From an uncultured Verrucomicrobiota bacterium (GTDB taxonomy: Bacteria; Verrucomicrobiota; Verrucomicrobiia; Opitutales; Opitutaceae), in contig CAIUGM010000002.1 in the NCBI GenBank assembly GCA_903898675.1, forward strand, positions 1 through 64,000: a stretch of 64,000 nucleotides of DNA. Direction: 5' to 3'. A program made the position numbers and the translations under genes. Each line of letters opens with the position of its first letter. The first letter of the stretch is position 1. The notes under the pieces are model-generated. The model did no database searches. It saw only the letters and a list, made by a program, of their open reading frames with translations, and was not told where the DNA came from. This document shows positions 26,882 to 39,227 of this stretch, piece by piece.

Positions 26882-27553
26882 CTGGACCAATCTTGGACCG
26901 AGACCTCGATTCATTTCATCGACTTCGAGGGCAACGCCGTCTCGGGCATCATTGAGTTTGGGGTGGTGACTTTGCGCGGGAGCGAAATTACCGCCACGCG
27001 CACCCGGTTATGCGCCGCGGTGGGGAAGGTTCGGCCGGAGGAGACTGCGGTGCACGGGCTGGACGCGCCGACGCTGGCCGGGGCCGCGCCCTTCAAGGAT
27101 GAATGGGACTATTTTGCCGACCTGCGGGCGACGGGGCCGCTCGCGGCGCATTTCGCGCAGGCGGAGAACCACCTGTTGAAGTCGGCCTGGGCCTACCCGC
27201 GCAATGCGCCGGACTTTGCGCGGCCGGGCAGGACCGCGACCGAGTGGGGGCCTTGGATCGATACCGGGCGGCTCTATCCGCAGTTTTTCCCGGGGCCGGC
27301 CGGCGCCAAACTCGCGGACCTGGTGCGCGAAGCCGGCCTGCAGGTCGCGCTCGATGATCAGGCGGAGCGGCATTGCCCGGCGGGCCGGCGGCAATACCAC
27401 GCGGCACTCTACGATGCACTGGCGGGTGCGCTTTTGCTGCGGGCGCTGTTGCAGAGACCGGAGTTGGCGGCGGCGACGATTCCGTGGCTGCTGCAGATGA
27501 GCACGCTCGATGGGGACAAGCGCGACGCGCTGCAGCAGGGCGATCTATTCTGA
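26846..27553 (+). CDS. DnaQ-like (DEDDh) 3'-5' exonuclease
   Basis: The start is uncertain: GTG codons at 26846, 26864 and 26873 are possible, and the protein is up to 235 residues. Exo I is FIDFEGNAVSGIIEFG with Asp/Glu metal ligands. Exo II is suggested by LAAHFAQAENHLLK, and Exo III by QYHAALYDALA with His and Asp at the proper spacing. These are the DEDDh metal and catalytic residues. The family degrades DNA or RNA from 3' ends, as proofreading subunits or stand-alone nucleases. No polymerase gene adjoins it. It is convergent with the WecG-type gene. Confidence 0.7.
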   Translation: MVNFFSVCSVSFLDQSWTETSIHFIDFEGNAVSGIIEFGVVTLRGSEITATRTRLCAAVGKVRPEETAVHGLDAPTLAGAAPFKDEWDYFADLRATGPLAAHFAQAENHLLKSAWAYPRNAPDFARPGRTATEWGPWIDTGRLYPQFFPGPAGAKLADLVREAGLQVALDDQAERHCPAGRRQYHAALYDALAGALLLRALLQRPELAAATIPWLLQMSTLDGDKRDALQQGDLF

Positions 27554-27676
27554 CCGGGACAATCGCGGAAGCGCTCGCCGTTGCCCGCCTCTGCGGGCCC
27601 GGTGTTTGTCCACGGTTCTCGCTTCGCGAAACCGAGGCAAAGAAGTGCGGAAGCACGGACCGGACGATTCCGTGTT

Positions 27677-28522
27677 TCAGCTCTTTCGCGTTTCCGCGAT
27701 TTCCATGGGGTATTCTTTCAGCCCGGTCAGCTGGGCCAGGGTGCGCAGCACGAACAAGGGGTTTTGGACGAGGTAGCGCCGCCAGAGTCTCCGCGGCTCG
27801 GTGCCGAGACGGTGGAGCCACTCCAGCCCGGCGCGCTGCATCCAGCGCGGTGCCTGCGGCACGCGACCGGAGTGGAAATCAAACGCGGCCCCGACACCGA
27901 TCAGCAGCCCGGCGTCCAGCGCCGGCCAGGCTGCCGCCATGAATTTTTCCTGCGTGGGTGAACTCAGGCCGACCCACACGATGTCCGGCTGGACGGCGGC
28001 GACGTCGGCCTGCAGGCGTCCGAACTCCTCGGCGGTCAGCGCCCGGAACGGCGGTGTCCAGGTCCCGACGACCGCCAGTCCGGGAAAGCGCGCGGTCAGT
28101 TGCGCCTTGAGCCGGTCCGCGACGCCGGGGGCTCCGCCGTAGAAAAAATGCTTCAGGTTCGTGGCCCGGCCCGCGGCGCAGACCGCGAGCATCAGGTCCG
28201 GGCCGTAGACGCGGGTGATCCGGTCGAACCCGTGGTGGCGGCCGAGCCAGACGAGCGGCATGCCGTCGGGATTGGTCAGCCAGGACTGGTTCAGGGCGGT
28301 GCGAAACGCCGGGTCGCTCCGCGCGGCGTTCACCCCGTAAGCCGTGGCGTGACAGATGTAGCCGAGGCGTTTTTGTCCCCGGGCCCCGAGCACCAGGTCG
28401 CGCGCCTCGTCCAGTGACAGTCCCGAGACACCGGTGCCGAGGACGTTGAAGCGAGCGGGCCCGCTCGACGGACTTCCGCCTTCGCCAAGGCTACGGCGGA
28501 CAGGCAGGTCGGGTGGATGCAC
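27677..28522 (-). CDS. WecG/TagA/CpsF-family glycosyltransferase (GT26)
   Basis: The frame reaches 28672, inside the MFS gene. GTG at 28522 is the most plausible start (281 residues), because no ATG, GTG or TTG lies between it and the conserved core at FNVLGTGVSGLSLDEA. Family motifs are TNPDGMPLVWLGR, RVYGPDLMLAV, FFYGGAPGVADRLKAQL and PDIVWVGLSSPTQEKFM, then GVGAAFDFHSGRVPQAPRWM. Such enzymes transfer N-acetylmannosaminuronate or similar sugars to a lipid-linked intermediate. The N-terminal 25 residues are encoded by a palindromic repeat-like sequence (about 28470-28500). It follows the MFS gene by 43 bases. Confidence 0.82.
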   Translation of the reverse strand: MHPPDLPVRRSLGEGGSPSSGPARFNVLGTGVSGLSLDEARDLVLGARGQKRLGYICHATAYGVNAARSDPAFRTALNQSWLTNPDGMPLVWLGRHHGFDRITRVYGPDLMLAVCAAGRATNLKHFFYGGAPGVADRLKAQLTARFPGLAVVGTWTPPFRALTAEEFGRLQADVAAVQPDIVWVGLSSPTQEKFMAAAWPALDAGLLIGVGAAFDFHSGRVPQAPRWMQRAGLEWLHRLGTEPRRLWRRYLVQNPLFVLRTLAQLTGLKEYPMEIAETRKS

Positions 28523-28565
28523 GGGGGAGATGTTGCCGGCAAATCCGCGGCCGCGCAATGCGCGA

Positions 28566-29789
28566 TCACGCGGAAGCGCCGGCTTCCCGCACCGCTCCGC
28601 GCGTGGCCAGCGTGCCGGCGAAGGCGAGCAGCAGGACCACGAGCAGCAAGGCGAAGCCCAGGGCGGCGCCATGATGGGCGACGATCAGCGTGCAGCCAAA
28701 CGTCAACACGGTGCGCAACAGGCGGTCGGCGGCATTGAAGAACATGCCGACGCGGCCCATGACCACGTTGGGCACGCGGTGCAGGACCAGGGCGTTGCGC
28801 GCGACGCGGGAGCCGGCGTTGCCGAGGCCGAAGAGCAGCAGCGCGGCGTAGTAGGCGGCCTCGGTGTGCCAGCCGACCAGCATGACCAGGCTCACCACGC
28901 CGATGGTCAGGGTGAACACAATCGTCCGGTCCGCGCCGTGCACGGAAGCCAGGCGCGGAATAAACAGGCCGGCCAGCAGGGCCCCGATCGAGAAGACGAT
29001 TTCCCCGTAACCGAAAACCCGGGCGGAGGCGTGCAGCGTGCCGGTCACGTAAACGGGGAAGAGGTAGTTGCTGACCATCACGAGCACGAAGGGCACGAGC
29101 GTGCAGGCGAAAAACACCGAGAGGCGCGGGTGGGCGCGGAGCCAGCGCCAGCCTTCCGACATCGCCTGCCAGGCGCTGGGGACGGGCTTGGTGGCATCCG
29201 GTTCCAGATGCGTCGCCACGTAGGGAATGCTGGACTGGATGACGAAGCTGAACAGGTAGGTCGAGGCGTCGGCGAGGAGGATGGTGGCGAGCGGCACGCG
29301 GTCGATCAGCAGGCCGGCGAGTCCGCCCGCGAGCATGGAGGCGGTCTGGCCCTGGATTTCCATCAGGCCGGTCAGCGACTGGTAGTGGGCGCGGTCGATG
29401 ATCTGCTGCAGGAAGGCGTACTTGGCGGGATAGTGCAGCGTGAAGTAGAGCATGCCGCAGAAATACGTGACCATGAGCTGCCAGGTCCCGACGTGGCCGC
29501 TGAACAGGGCCCCCAGGCCCATGACGAGGGTGGCAGTGAAGCCGAACAGCTCGCCGATCAGGAGCATCGTCTTGCGCGAGTACCGGTCGATCCAGGTGCC
29601 GTAGTACGGCATGAAGAGAAACAGCGCGAGCGTGGTGCCGAGGGTGATGTAGCCGTACAGCTGGTCGCCGTCCGGGCGGTGCACCAGCAGCCACGGCACG
29701 GCGATGATGGTGACGCCCGAGCCGATGGAGCCGGTGATGTTGGCCAGCAGCAAACGCTGCACGCGCGTGTCCTTGAGCAGGGCCTTCAC
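28566..29789 (-). CDS. Major facilitator superfamily transporter
   Basis: The 407-residue product has about twelve TM segments. It has MFS-typical loops, such as PYYGTWIDRYSRKTMLLIGE between helices 2 and 3, where the R-K-rich motif A is expected, and a partial repeat of this pattern in the second half (FGLGNAGSRVARNALVLH). Members close to this form are multidrug or macrolide effluxers, but no substrate can be assigned. It probably shares a transcript with the WecG-type gene downstream. A strong hairpin (29807-29858) lies just upstream. Confidence 0.8.
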   Translation of the reverse strand: MKALLKDTRVQRLLLANITGSIGSGVTIIAVPWLLVHRPDGDQLYGYITLGTTLALFLFMPYYGTWIDRYSRKTMLLIGELFGFTATLVMGLGALFSGHVGTWQLMVTYFCGMLYFTLHYPAKYAFLQQIIDRAHYQSLTGLMEIQGQTASMLAGGLAGLLIDRVPLATILLADASTYLFSFVIQSSIPYVATHLEPDATKPVPSAWQAMSEGWRWLRAHPRLSVFFACTLVPFVLVMVSNYLFPVYVTGTLHASARVFGYGEIVFSIGALLAGLFIPRLASVHGADRTIVFTLTIGVVSLVMLVGWHTEAAYYAALLLFGLGNAGSRVARNALVLHRVPNVVMGRVGMFFNAADRLLRTVLTFGCTLIVAHHGAALGFALLLVVLLLAFAGTLATRGAVREAGASA

Positions 29790-29806
29790 GCGTCGTCTGC
29801 CTTGAA

Positions 29807-29858
29807 TGTAGCAGCGGTGGTGACACTGCTGGCCAGTCGTGTCACCACGGCTGCTACA
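29807..29858. repeat. Long REP-like palindrome between M28 peptidase and MFS genes
   Basis: TGTAGCAGC (29807-29815) pairs with GCTGCTACA (29850-29858), and the inner GTGGTGACAC pairs with GTGTCACCAC, giving a stem of about 20 pairs with one G-G mismatch. No T-run follows. It may stabilise the M28 mRNA 3' end or be a mobile palindromic repeat. Confidence 0.6.
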
Positions 29859-29891
29859 CAGGGAGGCGTGGTAAGTTCCGAGCCGCCCTGA

Positions 29892-31283
29892 TTACAGCCC
29901 ATGTTGATCCACCAGGTACACCAATGCCGCCATGGTGGCGGCGCCGATTTCCAGCTCGCGCTTGTTCACCTTGTCGAGCGAGTCGATCGCGGTGTGGTGG
30001 TAGTCGAAGTAGCGCTGGGAGTCGGGGAGGATTTCGCCGACGGTGAAGCCCTTGGCCATGAGCGGGCTCACGTCCGCGCCGCCGCTGCCGTTCTCAAACC
30101 GCGTGATGCCGTACGGCTCGAGGAGCGGGAGCCAGCGGGCGGCGCGGGTGTGGGCCGTGCCCCGGGTGTTGCCGAGCTGGATGCCGTGGGGCTGGAAGCC
30201 GCCGCCGTCGGACTCGAGGGCCAGGAGATGCTCCTCGTGCTTTTCGCCGGCGATGCGGGCGTACTCGACGGCGCCGTTGAGGCTGTTCTCCTCGCTGGTG
30301 AACAGGACGCAGCGGACCGTGTGGCGCGGCTGGTAACCGGCCGCCTTCAGCAGGCGCAACACCTTGATCGACTGGACCACGCCGGCGCCGTCGTCGTGGG
30401 CGCCGGGGGCGATGTCCCAGGAGTCCAGATGTCCGCCGATGAGGATGATCTGCTCGGGGTGCTCGCTGCCCTTGATTTCGCCGATGACATTGGCGGACGG
30501 GGCGTCGTCGAACCATTGCGAATGAATCTGCATGGCCAGTTCCGTCGCGGGATCGGCCTTGAGGGCGGCGCTGAGCCGGGCGGCGGCGATGGTGCTGAGC
30601 GCGGCGGCGGGGATGCGCGGCGCGCCGGGCGGGTAGCCCGTGTTACCCGTGTGGGGCACGTCATCGAGGGACAGGGTGAGGGAACGCACGACGGCGCCGA
30701 CCGCCCCGTATTTGGCGGCTTCGCCCGGGCCGCGGTTGCGCTGGTCGCCGGCCTCGCCGTAGGCGTGGAAGGTGGAAAGGTACACGGGGTTCATCGGCCG
30801 GTTGAAGAAGACGATCTTCCCCTTGACGTCGGTCGTCTTGAGTTCGTCGAGCGAGTGCAGCTCGACGACCGGGGCGTGCAATCCGCCGGCCGGCGTGGGC
30901 ACCGAGCCGCCGAGGGCGACCGCGGTGAGATTGACGGCCGCGCTCCCGGCGGCGTGTGGCAGCAGCTGCACGCTTTCCGCCGCGCCGCGCTCCCAGTGCG
31001 GCACCATCACCGGCTGGACTTCAAGCCGGTCGACCCCGGTCTGCTCCAGGGTGGCCTTGGCCCAGAGGATGGCGCCCTCGAGATGCTTGGAACCGCTGAG
31101 CCGGCCGGGAAACTGCGTGGTGAGTTCGCGGAGGTGTTCATACGCCGGGCTCGTGGTGAGGGCGGCGGTGTAGATGCCCTGCAGCATCTTCCCGTCAGCC
31201 GAGGTGTCCTCGGTGGCGGCCAGGAGGGTGAGGCAGGCAGTCGCGCTGAGCGCGACGAGAGTGGCGTGGATCGACGGGCGCAT
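29892..31283 (-). CDS. M28-family metallopeptidase, exported
   Basis: The ATG at 31283 (MRPSIHATLVALSATACLTL) gives a signal peptide and 463 residues; the longer frame from 31370 is unlikely. A PA-type insert lies at about residues 110-220. The zinc-binding M28 core shows GGHLDSWDIAPGAHDDGAGV (His and bridging Asp), FTSEENSLNGAVEYA (catalytic and metal Glu), then LESDGGG, and a late His in FDYHHTAIDSL. These secreted aminopeptidases release N-terminal amino acids. The gene is followed by a strong hairpin and the MFS gene. Confidence 0.88.
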   Translation of the reverse strand: MRPSIHATLVALSATACLTLLAATEDTSADGKMLQGIYTAALTTSPAYEHLRELTTQFPGRLSGSKHLEGAILWAKATLEQTGVDRLEVQPVMVPHWERGAAESVQLLPHAAGSAAVNLTAVALGGSVPTPAGGLHAPVVELHSLDELKTTDVKGKIVFFNRPMNPVYLSTFHAYGEAGDQRNRGPGEAAKYGAVGAVVRSLTLSLDDVPHTGNTGYPPGAPRIPAAALSTIAAARLSAALKADPATELAMQIHSQWFDDAPSANVIGEIKGSEHPEQIILIGGHLDSWDIAPGAHDDGAGVVQSIKVLRLLKAAGYQPRHTVRCVLFTSEENSLNGAVEYARIAGEKHEEHLLALESDGGGFQPHGIQLGNTRGTAHTRAARWLPLLEPYGITRFENGSGGADVSPLMAKGFTVGEILPDSQRYFDYHHTAIDSLDKVNKRELEIGAATMAALVYLVDQHGL

Positions 31284-31565
31284 GGGGAGCAGCGTTGCCG
31301 GGTGCAGTGGACTGGCAAGCGGGGACTTCCGGCCGGCCGGTGCAGCGTGAAGGGAAAGCTGGGGGCACACCCCGCCTTCGTCCCGCCGGGCGGGACTACG
31401 GCGCGGCGAGCCCGCCGGGTGCAGTCAATGCGGGGAATGGTTTCCGGGGCAGGCGCGCAGGCCCTTGGCGGGCCGTAGGCTGGGCGATGGCCGATGCTGC
31501 GCCCTTCCTGCACGGCATCACGTTCGAGGCGCAGGCGGGTCTGCGCCCCTGCCGGATCGCCGCGC
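31284..31565. other. Spacer with palindromic repeats between ptsN-like and M28 genes
   Basis: No gene seen. It holds a perfect 17-base palindrome at 31380-31396 (GTCCCGCC-G-GGCGGGAC) and a GGCGCAG/CTGCGCC hairpin at 31528-31547. The string CTGCGCCCCTGCCG (31541-31554) recurs in the hairpin at 61930-61943, so these are members of a dispersed palindromic repeat family. Confidence 0.5.
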
Positions 31566-32048
31566 TTACTTCGTTTCCGGTCCGAGGACCTTGTCCTCGA
31601 GGGCCTTGACGGTGGCGATGAACGCCTCGGGGGACGGCGCGGCGAGCAGGGCCTCGCGCTGCGGGGCTTCCTTGATCAGACGGCAGAGCGAACCGACCAG
31701 CATCAGGTAATCGCCGGGGTTAGACTTGGGCGTGCCCAGGACAAACATCAGGCGCACGTTTTGGTTGCTGTTCTCGAAAAGCACGCCGCCGTCGCTGCGG
31801 CCGACGGCGATCACGATCTTCTTCACGTGCTCGGTGCGCGCATGGGGCAGCGCGATCTCATTGCCGAGGCAGGTGGTGTCGAGCCGCTCCCGGGCCAGCA
31901 GCTCGTTGTAGAACCCGGGGAAATTCGCCACGTCGGGATGGGTCTCCAGCAGCCGCGCGACCTCGTTGATCGCACTTGTGCGGTTGGCGCTCTGCAGGTG
32001 GAGCGAGATGCGGTCGGGCGAGAGAAGACTGGAGAGACGGGCGGACAT
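31566..32048 (-). CDS. PTS EIIA-like protein (PtsN/EIIA-Ntr or fructose type)
   Basis: The 160-residue product is a single PTS_EIIA_2 domain. The phosphorylatable His lies in NEIALPHARTEHVK at about residue 69. ISLHLQSANRTSAINEVARL at the N-terminus and VRLMFVLGTPKSNPGDYLML are further family marks. Stand-alone proteins of this type are usually regulatory phosphocarriers of the nitrogen PTS rather than sugar transporters. No EI, HPr or EIIBC gene adjoins it. It lies downstream of gyrA beyond a terminator. Confidence 0.82.
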   Translation of the reverse strand: MSARLSSLLSPDRISLHLQSANRTSAINEVARLLETHPDVANFPGFYNELLARERLDTTCLGNEIALPHARTEHVKKIVIAVGRSDGGVLFENSNQNVRLMFVLGTPKSNPGDYLMLVGSLCRLIKEAPQREALLAAPSPEAFIATVKALEDKVLGPETK

Positions 32049-32117
32049 GCGCGGGCGTTACTGAAAAGAGATTCAGCCCCCGCCCCTTGGCAAGGCCGGA
32101 GTGGTAAATTTCCGTTC

Positions 32118-32150
32118 AGAAAAAAGGCGCACTGCAATGAGTGCGCCTTG
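32118..32150 (-). terminator. Rho-independent terminator of the gyrB-gyrA unit
   Basis: AAGGCGCACT (32124-32133), loop GCAATG, AGTGCGCCTT (32140-32149). Read on the minus strand the stem is followed by a run of six Ts. A second hairpin (GGTCGCTTG/CAAGCGACC, 32163-32184) lies between it and the gyrA stop. Confidence 0.8.
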
Positions 32151-32211
32151 GATTATCGGCAGGGTCGCTTGCCCACAAGCGACCGGGCCGGTGAGGGCAA
32201 CGGCCCCTACC

Positions 32212-34719
<2,508 letters not shown>

Positions 34720-34770
34720 GGAAAGGGAAGGTGTAAGCTTTAAGGTTTAAGCCGTAAGCGAAGCGGCAGC

Positions 34771-37284
<2,514 letters not shown>

Positions 37285-37564
37285 TTAGTAGGGAAAAGTT
37301 GACCAAAAACATCTGCGAAACCCCGTCGTTCGACAACGCTTATTTGAGTAAAAACCAGGGTATTTTCATCGTAAAAAACGATATTTTAAATATCTGCTGA
37401 TCAATGGTTAACAATAGGAAAAAATCGGCGGTTTTTTTGGTCACCAAACCCCGCACTTTTCTGACTGATTTCAAGGGGCTAAACGCGGCCGATTTTCGCC
37501 CGGTTTTTGATCATTCGACAGTTTCGTTTGACCGCACCCGACTGCGCCGCACAGTGACCGTTAC
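37285..37564. promoter_or_regulatory. Divergent promoter region of gyrB and the zinc-ribbon gene
   Basis: An AT-rich 280-base spacer, unlike the GC-rich flanks. It contains a perfect palindrome GATATTT-T-AAATATC (37380-37394) directly beside ATCGT-AAAAA-ACGAT (37368-37382). These are candidate operator or supercoiling-sensitive promoter elements. Exact -35/-10 boxes cannot be fixed by eye. No DnaA-box cluster was seen. Confidence 0.45.
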
Positions 37565-38272
37565 ATGGCCGCATTCAGTCTGGAAAAACTGCTGGTGTTA
37601 CAGGATCGCGACAGCAAACGACTGGCTTTCGAGCAGCAGCTCAAAGGGGTCCCGCGGGAAATCGCCGCCGTGGAGGCCAAGATCGCCGCCGAGAAGGCCG
37701 CAATTGAAACCGCCAAGGCCGAGTGGCACGGACTGGAGTCGAAAAAAAAGCTGCTCGAGATCGAGATCAAGAGCGCCGAGGAGAAAGTCGGCAAATACAA
37801 GACGCAGCAAAGCCAGGTGAAGAAAAACGACGAGTACCAGGCCTTGACCCATGAAATTGAGACGACCGAGACGACCATCGGCACCATGGAGGAGCAGGAG
37901 ATTGGCGTGATGCTTTTGATCGACGAGGCGAAAAAGCGTTTTGCGGCCGCCGAGGGCGAGTTGAGGCAGAACATCAAGGGCCACGAGGCCCGGATCCAGA
38001 CTCTCCGCGAGCGCGAGAAGCACCTCCAGGGCGATGTGAAGGCCGCCCAAGAGGCCGTTGAGGCGGTCCGGCCCGAGGTCGCCGAGCCCCAATTGCGTCT
38101 TTACGACCGCCTGGCCATCAAACCGGGCCATCCGGTATGTGTCACGGTGAACGGCGACCGCTGCGGCGGCTGCCACCTGAAGGTGCCGACCCACATCGTG
38201 GTGCAGGCCCGGAACGGGACGGAAATTGCGACTTGCGACCAGTGTGGCCGGATCGTCTACTGGCAGTCTTAG
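37565..38272 (+). CDS. Coiled-coil protein with C4 zinc ribbon (CdsZ-like)
   Basis: The 235-residue product has a long coiled coil (about residues 10-165, rich in K/E/A, e.g. VEAKIAAEKAAIETAKAEWH). A C-terminal zinc ribbon follows: CGGCHLKVP, then about 20 residues, then CDQCGRIVYW (two C-x2-C pairs). This is the C4-type zinc-ribbon family found across bacteria and studied as CdsZ in Chlamydia; its general role is unsettled, with nucleic-acid binding or secretion chaperoning proposed. Its stop codon (38270-38272) lies inside the first helix of the RNase P RNA that follows. Confidence 0.85.
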   Translation: MAAFSLEKLLVLQDRDSKRLAFEQQLKGVPREIAAVEAKIAAEKAAIETAKAEWHGLESKKKLLEIEIKSAEEKVGKYKTQQSQVKKNDEYQALTHEIETTETTIGTMEEQEIGVMLLIDEAKKRFAAAEGELRQNIKGHEARIQTLREREKHLQGDVKAAQEAVEAVRPEVAEPQLRLYDRLAIKPGHPVCVTVNGDRCGGCHLKVPTHIVVQARNGTEIATCDQCGRIVYWQS

Positions 38273-38723
38273 TTTTGGGGCCAGGTCTTCGCTCCGAAGT
38301 TCTTTGATCCCAAGGCGCGGGTAACGCCGCGCCCGCTAAAGACAGTTCGGAGAGGAAAGTCCGGACACCACAGGGCAGGATTCCCCGCGAAAGAGGGGGC
38401 ACGGCGCTTCAAGGCGGCGTGACGGACAGTGTCACAGAGAATATACCGCCTCCCGGGCAACCGGGCGGTAAGGGTGAAAAGGTGGGGTAAGAGCCCACCG
38501 CGCCGAAGGCAACGACGGCGGCAGGAAAAACCCAATCCGGTGCAAGACTAAATAGGGGACTCGGCGGCCCGTCGGACAGTCCCGGGTTAGTCGCATCCCG
38601 TTGTGCCAAGCGCAAGTGCGGCAACAAGGGGACCGGCCGTCGCAAGGCGGCCGGAGAGAAATGAAGACCACGCGGCGGTTTACCGCCGTGGACAGAATTC
38701 GGCTTATCGGCCCCAAAACTAAG
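38268..38723 (+). ncRNA. rnpB: RNase P RNA (bacterial type A)
   Basis: The universal elements are present. The 5' P4 strand and its surroundings are GAGGAAAGTCCGGAC at 38352-38366, then CACAGGGCAG. The mid-part GGTAAGGGTGAAA...GGTGGGGTAAGAGCCC lies around 38470, and the 3' P4 strand ACAGAATTCGGCTTAT at 38692-38707. The ends form an unusually long P1 helix: CTTAGTTTTGGGGCC (38268-38282) is fully complementary to GGCCCCAAAACTAAG (38709-38723). It is the catalytic RNA that trims the 5' ends of tRNA precursors. No separate promoter is obvious, so it may be processed from a transcript shared with the zinc-ribbon gene. Confidence 0.95.
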
Positions 38724-38734
38724 CATCTTTGACC

Positions 38735-38766
38735 AACGCGCAGCTCCAGCCGGGGCTGCGCGTTTT
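38735..38766 (+). terminator. Rho-independent terminator of rnpB
   Basis: AACGCGCAGC (38735-38744), ten-base loop, GCTGCGCGTT (38755-38764) running into TTTT. It begins 11 bases after the rnpB 3' end. Confidence 0.75.
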
Positions 38767-38809
38767 GCTGGGCGGTTCCCGCCGGCCGGCGGGGCCGACC
38801 AATTCTCCC

Positions 38810-38839
38810 TTGACTCACCGCCCCGGCTCTGAGTTTTAG
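38810..38839 (+). promoter_or_regulatory. Possible promoter of rpsT
   Basis: TTGACT at 38810-38815 resembles a -35 box, and TTTTAG at 38834-38839 could be a weak -10 box with 18-base spacing. Transcription would then start about 18 bases before the rpsT ATG. Weak evidence. Confidence 0.3.
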
Positions 38840-38863
38840 CCCCTTCCAACCTATTTAAGACCC

Positions 38864-39130
38864 ATGGCCAACACCAAGTCAGCGATCAAAGCCGCCCGCA
38901 AAGCCATCCGCAACTCTGCGCGCAACCAGACCACCAAGACCCGCCTGAAGACTCTCGGCAAGGCCGTCGCCAAGGCCGCCACCGGCACCGATGCCGAGGT
39001 CACCCGCGCCGCGGCCATCGCCTACAGCTCGGCCCTCGACCGCGCCGTCAAGAGCAACGTGATCCACCGCAACGCGGCCTCGAACCACAAGTCGCAGTAC
39101 GCGAAATACATCTTCGCCCCGAAGAAGTAA
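38864..39130 (+). CDS. rpsT: 30S ribosomal protein S20
   Basis: The 88-residue, Lys/Arg/Ala-rich product begins MANTKSAIKAARKAIRNSAR and ends with NAASNHKSQYAKYIFAPKK, the classic bS20 pattern of helices that bind 16S rRNA. Length is normal. It is monocistronic, between the rnpB terminator and its own terminator. Confidence 0.96.
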   Translation: MANTKSAIKAARKAIRNSARNQTTKTRLKTLGKAVAKAATGTDAEVTRAAAIAYSSALDRAVKSNVIHRNAASNHKSQYAKYIFAPKK

Positions 39131-39153
39131 GCGGATCACGGCAACCCTATCCA

Positions 39154-39185
39154 CCCCGCGTGCCTTGCCGGCGGCGGGGTTTTTT
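39154..39185 (+). terminator. Rho-independent terminator of rpsT
   Basis: CCCCGC (39154-39159) pairs with GCGGGG (39174-39179), followed by TTTTTT. It lies 24 bases after the rpsT stop. Confidence 0.75.
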
Positions 39186-39227
39186 ATTGGCCGGCCTGAA
39201 ACGGGAAAGGTTGAGTTTGGGCAGGTG

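Noticed and set aside
29901-31478. 525-residue plus-strand open frame opposite the M28 peptidase gene
   Set aside because: Antisense shadow; zinc-site motifs of M28 are all on the minus strand.
37285-37564. Replication origin beside gyrB
   Set aside because: AT-rich and palindromic, but no DnaA-box cluster, dnaA or dnaN is visible. A divergent promoter region explains it better.
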